A DNA stretch of 64,000 nucleotides, taken from contig DAISIR010000007.1 in the NCBI GenBank assembly GCA_036821905.1, forward strand, positions 1 to 64,000, given 5' to 3'. The position numbers and the translations under genes were made by a program. Each line of letters opens with the position of its first letter. The stretch's first letter is position 1. The stretch is from Brooklawnia sp937867175. GTDB taxonomy: Bacteria > Actinomycetota > Actinomycetes > Propionibacteriales > Propionibacteriaceae. Below the pieces are notes generated by a model. That model did no database searches, had not been told where the DNA came from, and saw nothing but the letters and a program-made list of their open reading frames with translations. Shown here in pieces: positions 60,701-64,000 of this stretch.

Positions 60701-62179
60701 GCCGCCACCAAGGAGCGCCCGGCCCGCGACCCCGGCACTGAGATCGACACCACCACTTCGTATCCGGTCTTCGGGCTCGAAGAGCGCAGGACGCACACCG
60801 TCTACGCGCCGCAGATGGCGCCCATCCACTTCCGGATGCTGGCGCCGGTCTTCCAACGCGCTGGGCTGAATGTCGAGGTGCTGGAGCACGCCAGCGCTGC
60901 CGACGTCGAGTGTGGCCTCAAGTACGTGCACAACGACGCCTGCTATCCGGCGATCATGGTGATCGGCCAGTTGATCAACAAGTTCATCAGCGGCGGCGCC
61001 GACCCAGACCTATCGTCGGTGGCGATCACTCAGACCGGTGGCATGTGCCGGGCCACCAACTACGTCGGCATGCTCCGCAAGGGGTTGAAGGACGCCGGCT
61101 ATCCGCAGGTACCGGTGATCGCCCTCAGCGCCCAGGGCCTGGAGAACAACCCGGGCTTCAAGTTGTCGGCTGGCCTGCTGCACCGCGGCGTGCAGGGTCT
61201 GGTGCTCGGCGACCTGCTGCAGAACGTGCTGCTGCGGGTGCGTCCCTACGAACGCATCGAGGGCTCTGCGATGGAGCTGTACGCACGCTGGGACGCCATC
61301 ACGCGTGAGTTCTTCCAGTACGGCGGCTACTCGCCCACGCTGGACCGCCGTATCAGCTTCACCTGGATGATCAACCAAATGGTCAAGCAGTTCGACGAAC
61401 TACCGCTGCTCGGCATCGCGCGCAAGACGCGAGTCGGGGTGGTCGGCGAGATTCTGGTCAAGTTCCAGCCTGATGCCAACAACGACGCAGTGCGGGTGAT
61501 CGAGGAGGAGGGCTGCGAGGCCGTGCTGCCCGGCCTGACTGCGTTCTTCCTGCAAGGCATGTACACCGCCGACTACAAGTGGGAGCACTTCGGTCTGGGC
61601 ACCAACTTCGGGCGGGCCAGCCAGAAGTTCGGCATCTGGCTGATCGAGCAGTACGAGCGTCCGATGCGCAAGGCGCTGGCCGCGACGAACGGCAAGTTCG
61701 ACGTGCCCGAGACCATCGCCGAGCTGGCCGCCAAGGCGCAGCGGGTGATCTCGCTGGGCACCCAGGCCGGTGAGGGCTGGCTGCTGGTTGGCGAGATGGT
61801 CGGATTGATCGAGCACGGAACGCCGAACATCATCTGTGCGCAGCCTTTCGCCTGCCTGCCGAACCACGTGGTGGGACGCGGCATGTTCGCCGAACTGCGC
61901 CGGCAGTACCCGACGGCCAACGTCGTCTCGATCGACTACGACCCGGGTGCCTCCGAAGTCAACCAGCTCAACCGCATCAAGTTGATGGTCGCCACCGCGC
62001 ACAAGAACGCCGGGACGCACGCCACGCTCGCCGATTGGTCCGATGCGGACCGGTTCGACAGCGACGCCGACCGCGCAGCTGTTGGCGGTTCGAGGCAGCT
62101 TAAGATCCAGCCGGTCGGGGTTTGCGCGGGGAGCAGCCACGCGGATACCTGCGGCGGCGACAGTTGCGACTGTTCGTAG
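57764..62179 (+). CDS. Giant 2-hydroxyacyl-CoA dehydratase activase-like protein (double BcrAD/BadFG ATPase + DUF2229)
   Basis: A 1471-residue cytoplasmic protein. Residues 1-270 and ~320-590 are two ASKHA ATPase domains of the HgdC/BcrAD type. Each has LG(I)D(V/A)GSTT at the start and two cluster-type cysteines: NGTCAGGTG (~123) with SRCGVF (~162), and ACSSGCG (~441) with SRCTVF (~479). A CKLCQNHC motif near 602 and GNRCDRG follow. Residues ~640 onwards match DUF2229/HgdB-like sequence, with NVCYPAKLSHG, MPCVNYE, NDACYPAIMVIG, GGMCRATNY and FACLPNHV cysteines. The tail ends CGGDSCDCS. Relatives activate radical dehydratases with ATP; this chain carries activator and partner-like parts together. 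No separate dehydratase subunits are nearby. ATG 57764 has GAAGGA upstream. Confidence 0.85.
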   Translation: MSDSLSLGLDVGSTTVKAVVVDGEQIVFSDYRRHNADVRGELANLLREVQRNFPNDRVKVAMTGSGGLGVAKVMGVHFVQEVIASTAAIERLNPEVDVIIELGGEDAKITYLHPVPEQRMNGTCAGGTGAFIDQMASLLKVEASGLNDLAADYQNLYPIASRCGVFAKSDVQPLLNQGAAHSDIAASVFQAVATQTVAGLACGHPIRGKVILLGGPLHFLPELRAAFARALGDNVDGFVTPGNGQLYVALGAAFLAQGPALSLPHLAAELEAANQVVSTTRTMRPLFWDEAEREEFDTRHAKAFVPQAGLEGLTGPVWLGIDAGSTTIKSVVLDAEGAIRYSTYGSNEGDPSAAAVRIARQLIADLPEGAFIGRTCVTGYGEDLVKAALHADEGEIETMAHFRAAADVCPGVTSVIDIGGQDMKFLKIRNGAVDSISVNEACSSGCGSFLQTFASTMGTDVRSFAKVGLASQAPVDLGSRCTVFMNSSVKQAQKEGASIGDISAGLSYSVVRNALYKVMKVRDTSELGDKVVVQGGTFLNDAVLRAFELQTGVHVVRPNISGLMGAYGAALTARMHYEPGAVSALMERNLDDFEVTSSQRVCKLCQNHCKLTITNFDDGARLVTGNRCDRGASLEAKPKKSEVPNLYDYKYKRIFGYRRLTDAAATRGEIGIPRALGMYEDYPLWFTILTKLGFKVVISGRSSHELFETGMESIPSENVCYPAKLSHGHLEWLIDKGIKTIFMPCVNYERKQFSDADNNYNCPVVAFYPQVLAKNIDRVREEGIRFLDPNLSLDKPEKLAERLVEVFADWQVSLAEAKAAVAAGFEELDQVAIDIKAEGDRALQYMRENKMRGIVLAGRPYHIDPEINHGIPEVINSLGMVVLSEDALTNGMATSRLARPLRVRDQWSYHTRLYEAAAQVGAEPDLNIVQLNSFGCGLDAVTTDQVQEILERADDVYTVLKIDEVSNLGAAKIRLRSLQAATKERPARDPGTEIDTTTSYPVFGLEERRTHTVYAPQMAPIHFRMLAPVFQRAGLNVEVLEHASAADVECGLKYVHNDACYPAIMVIGQLINKFISGGADPDLSSVAITQTGGMCRATNYVGMLRKGLKDAGYPQVPVIALSAQGLENNPGFKLSAGLLHRGVQGLVLGDLLQNVLLRVRPYERIEGSAMELYARWDAITREFFQYGGYSPTLDRRISFTWMINQMVKQFDELPLLGIARKTRVGVVGEILVKFQPDANNDAVRVIEEEGCEAVLPGLTAFFLQGMYTADYKWEHFGLGTNFGRASQKFGIWLIEQYERPMRKALAATNGKFDVPETIAELAAKAQRVISLGTQAGEGWLLVGEMVGLIEHGTPNIICAQPFACLPNHVVGRGMFAELRRQYPTANVVSIDYDPGASEVNQLNRIKLMVATAHKNAGTHATLADWSDADRFDSDADRAAVGGSRQLKIQPVGVCAGSSHADTCGGDSCDCS

Positions 62180-62284
62180 ACGCGCGGCTCGCCTTTCGGT
62201 GATGGCTCTGCGCCCGGACCGGTCTGCGCAGTTGAGCGGCCGCCGGCCGGAGCAACGCGCTCTTCCGCTGAAGGGTTTGGCGGG

Positions 62285-63244
62285 TCAACGGCCCTGAACG
62301 GCCGCGGCGACCTCGGCGGCCACTGCGCTGACCAGCGCCAGGCCGTCCTCATGGCTCGGATTACCCGAGGAGAGCACCGCCATCGAATAGGACGCAGTGG
62401 GTGAGCTGATGTACCCGACGGAGTTGTTGGTCCAAGTGACGTCGCAGAACTCCGCAGCTTCGTCGCAAGGCAGCGGGTCGTCCAGCCAGCCGTTCTTCAG
62501 CATCACCTCGGCCCCCGCGGGGGCGCCGCTGTTGACGCCCCAGACCTGCTCTGGGTCGACGCGGTGCATCAGGTCGAGCAGGAAGTCGCTGTCGGCGCGG
62601 CTCAGCAACGTGCCCTCGACGAGGTGGCGGATCAGCCGCAGTTGATCGCCTGCGGTGACCTGGGTGAGGCCCCAGTCGTCGTCACCGCTCGGGGTGGTCG
62701 CGGTCATGCCGGCGGCGCTGAAGAAATCGGTGATCGCCGGGGCGCCACCGATCGATTCCCACAGATACTGCTGGGCGTCGTTGTCCGAGACCGTGATGGC
62801 CAGTTCGGCAAGCCAGCGCTCTTCCTCCGACATCTCGAACCCACCGCCCTCTGCCTGCCAGAGCCGGGCGGCCACCGTTGCGACCTTGATGATGCTGGCC
62901 GATTCGAAGACCGCCGCCGCGTTGCGCACGCAGGTTACGCCGGTGGCGTAGTCATAGACCGCGAAGGCGACCGTGCTGGGTGTGGTCGAGGCGATCAGTG
63001 ATCGGTCGGCCACCATACGCTCGGCGAGCTGACGGGCGGCGGGGACGTCGGGGAACGTGCAGCTGATCACTGCCGGTGGCTGCGCCTGGGTCGAGCCGCG
63101 CTGCTCGACTGCGGTGGCGGTGGTGGTGGCGGTGGCGGTGGCGGCGGTGGTGACGATGGCAGGTTCGGTTTCGCCGCCAGCCGGGGCCTGGCAGGCCACC
63201 AGCAGTAGGGTAACGGCGCAAGCCGCTGCAACTATCTTGACCAT
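62285..63244 (-). CDS. Serine hydrolase lipoprotein, class A beta-lactamase fold
   Basis: A 319-residue lipoprotein: signal with lipobox LVAC (Cys near 18), a low-complexity Thr/Ala linker (residues ~30-45) encoded by a GGTGGC-type tandem repeat, then a beta-lactamase-like domain. The SxxK motif is SIIK in ESASIIKVATV and the SDN motif is VSDNDAQQ. The KTG triad reads KNG (MLKNGWLDD). The replaced Thr/Gly makes hydrolysis of beta-lactams uncertain; a penicillin-binding or D,D-peptidase-like function is equally possible. A 15-bp palindrome lies 39 bases upstream of the ATG. Confidence 0.83.
   Translation of the reverse strand: MVKIVAAACAVTLLLVACQAPAGGETEPAIVTTAATATATTTATAVEQRGSTQAQPPAVISCTFPDVPAARQLAERMVADRSLIASTTPSTVAFAVYDYATGVTCVRNAAAVFESASIIKVATVAARLWQAEGGGFEMSEEERWLAELAITVSDNDAQQYLWESIGGAPAITDFFSAAGMTATTPSGDDDWGLTQVTAGDQLRLIRHLVEGTLLSRADSDFLLDLMHRVDPEQVWGVNSGAPAGAEVMLKNGWLDDPLPCDEAAEFCDVTWTNNSVGYISSPTASYSMAVLSSGNPSHEDGLALVSAVAAEVAAAVQGR
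63111..63151. repeat. GGTGGC/GGTGGT tandem repeat inside the serine hydrolase gene
   Basis: A run of GGTGGC and GGTGGT units, read on the coding strand as GCC ACC type codons. It encodes the alternating Thr/Ala linker after the lipobox. Runs like this are prone to slippage in multiples of three or six without shifting the frame. Confidence 0.75.
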
Positions 63245-63282
63245 CGAGCACCTCGCTTCCGGTGAGGAAGACTACGTCGGCC

Positions 63283-63297
63283 TTGTGACCGTCACAA
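63283..63297 (-). promoter_or_regulatory. 15-bp palindrome upstream of the serine hydrolase gene
   Basis: TTGTGACCGTCACAA has perfect 7-bp arms around one central base. It lies 39-53 bases before the serine hydrolase start, in the 113-base gap to the HAD gene on the same strand. The GTCACA half-sites recall cell-wall-related actinobacterial regulators such as MtrA, but MtrA sites are direct repeats, so the regulator is unknown. Confidence 0.5.
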
Positions 63298-63357
63298 CCG
63301 CTCGGCAACTGCCACCGCACCTCGCCCAGATCGTTGGCGAAGCGACCTGCGGCGTAG

Positions 63358-64000
63358 TCAGAAGTCGATCTCGGCCAGCGTCCGCACCCATAACTCGCTG
63401 GCCGGTGGTTGAGCGTTGCGGCATAGGTGACAAACCAGCAGGCCAGCCGCCTCGCCACCGGCCACGTCGGTCAACGGGTTGTCACCGATCATCAACGTCT
63501 GATCAGGAGCGGACCCGAGGCGTTCGCAGGCGGCCCGGAAAGCGCGCGCATCCGGCTTCGCGGCCGGCAAGTCGCTGCTGGCGAGCAGCGGCACCCGCTC
63601 GTCCGCCAGGCCGAGTTCGCGCATCTTCCGGGTCTGGTAGGCGGTCTCACCGTTGGTCAGGACGCCCACCGGACGCCCCGAGGCGAGCGCGCGCTGCAAG
63701 GCGTCCCGGGCGTCCGGGAACGGTCGCCAGCTGTCCTCGTAGATGCTGCGCAGCCGATCGAACTCCTCGATCGCCCGCGTTTCGTGCCAGTCGGCGGCAC
63801 CCGGCAGGAAGTCACGCACCCGCCCGGCCCGTTGCTGCAAGATCGTCAACTCGCCGCTGGCGTAGCGGGCGAACCATTCGACCTCAAGCTTGGCCCACCG
63901 GGCGACGGTGGCGTCCGGGTCAAGTTCCCAGCCGGCCATACCGCTGGTCCATTGCAGCACCGCTGCGTCCCGGGTGGACGCGTAGTCGCTCAGGGTGTCG
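63358..64000 (-). CDS. HAD-superfamily hydrolase, 5' end beyond the window
   Basis: A leftward gene whose start lies past the right edge. The frame is open to base 64000, and its first visible codons read DTLSDYASTRDAAVLQW, the residues following a DxDDTL nucleophile motif. VGVLTNGETAYQTRKM (motif II Thr), the Lys in AAKPDARAF (motif III) and MIGDNPLTDVAGGEAAG (motif IV) are intact. The size and cap region resemble YjjG-type or haloacid dehalogenase-like phosphatases; the substrate is unknown. An internal GTG at 63960 is not the true start because it would omit the nucleophile. Confidence 0.88.
   Translation of the reverse strand, partial: DTLSDYASTRDAAVLQWTSGMAGWELDPDATVARWAKLEVEWFARYASGELTILQQRAGRVRDFLPGAADWHETRAIEEFDRLRSIYEDSWRPFPDARDALQRALASGRPVGVLTNGETAYQTRKMRELGLADERVPLLASSDLPAAKPDARAFRAACERLGSAPDQTLMIGDNPLTDVAGGEAAGLLVCHLCRNAQPPASELWVRTLAEIDF

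Noticed and set aside
1..64000. CRISPR array, prophage, rRNA operon or riboswitch
   Set aside because: No regularly spaced repeats, phage structural genes, rRNA sequence or recognisable aptamer were seen.

Overview
The window is high-GC DNA with dense, often overlapping genes and many GTG/TTG starts. Gene content points to an actinomycete, most plausibly a Propionibacteriaceae-like bacterium. The order DUF5318 protein - class A PBP - GT87 mannosyltransferase matches the ponA1 neighbourhood of mycobacteria. A mycothiol-type gene pair, a long two-lobed phosphofructokinase and a narKGHJI operon fit the same assignment. The family-level placement is inference.

Layout. 0-5.4 kb: tRNA-Ala(TGC), then a cell-envelope cluster (DUF5318, ponA1-type PBP, two membrane mannosyltransferases). 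5.4-11 kb: small sugar-metabolism genes (PfkB kinase, GH13 enzyme, glycerate kinase, lone CBM48 protein) and an AAA ATPase; a polysaccharide deacetylase gene here has lost its 5' half. 11-18 kb: a complete PTS in two polypeptides (EIIBC and an EIIA-HPr-EI fusion), then a double-length 6-phosphofructokinase. 18-21.8 kb: ilvE, an LpdA-like flavoprotein and the branched-chain amino acid exporter pair azlCD. 21.8-23 kb: a single AbiEi/DUF559-type gene bracketed by two nearly identical 48-bp palindromic repeats. 23-26 kb: NAD synthetase and a hexose-6-phosphate mutarotase.

26-37.4 kb holds a self-contained sialic-acid catabolism locus. A GntR regulator and nagA run leftwards. A Dpp-type ABC importer (binding lipoprotein, permease, permease-ATPase fusion, ATPase), nanA, a ROK kinase, nanE and a sialidase without signal peptide run rightwards. 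Together they would import sialic acid or sialylated oligosaccharide, release Neu5Ac in the cytosol, and convert it through ManNAc, ManNAc-6-P and GlcNAc-6-P to GlcN-6-P. nagB is not in the window.

37.4-47.3 kb: a CoA-transferase behind a CRE/LacI-like operator, then narKGHJI, in which narG carries an in-frame TAA. 47.3-55.1 kb: mshA-like and mshB-like genes, a PRPP synthase variant, an acyl-CoA ligase overlapping a flavoprotein, and a lipoprotein sugar dehydrogenase. 55.2-57.7 kb: two TetR regulators, one divergent from a YhgE/Pip-like membrane protein with a clear operator over its -35. 57.8-62.2 kb: a 1471-residue double-activase protein of the BcrAD/HgdC class. 62.3-64 kb: a beta-lactamase-fold lipoprotein and a HAD hydrolase running off the right edge. 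No stretch longer than 300 bases lacks a gene. No rRNA, CRISPR array, transposase or prophage gene was seen.
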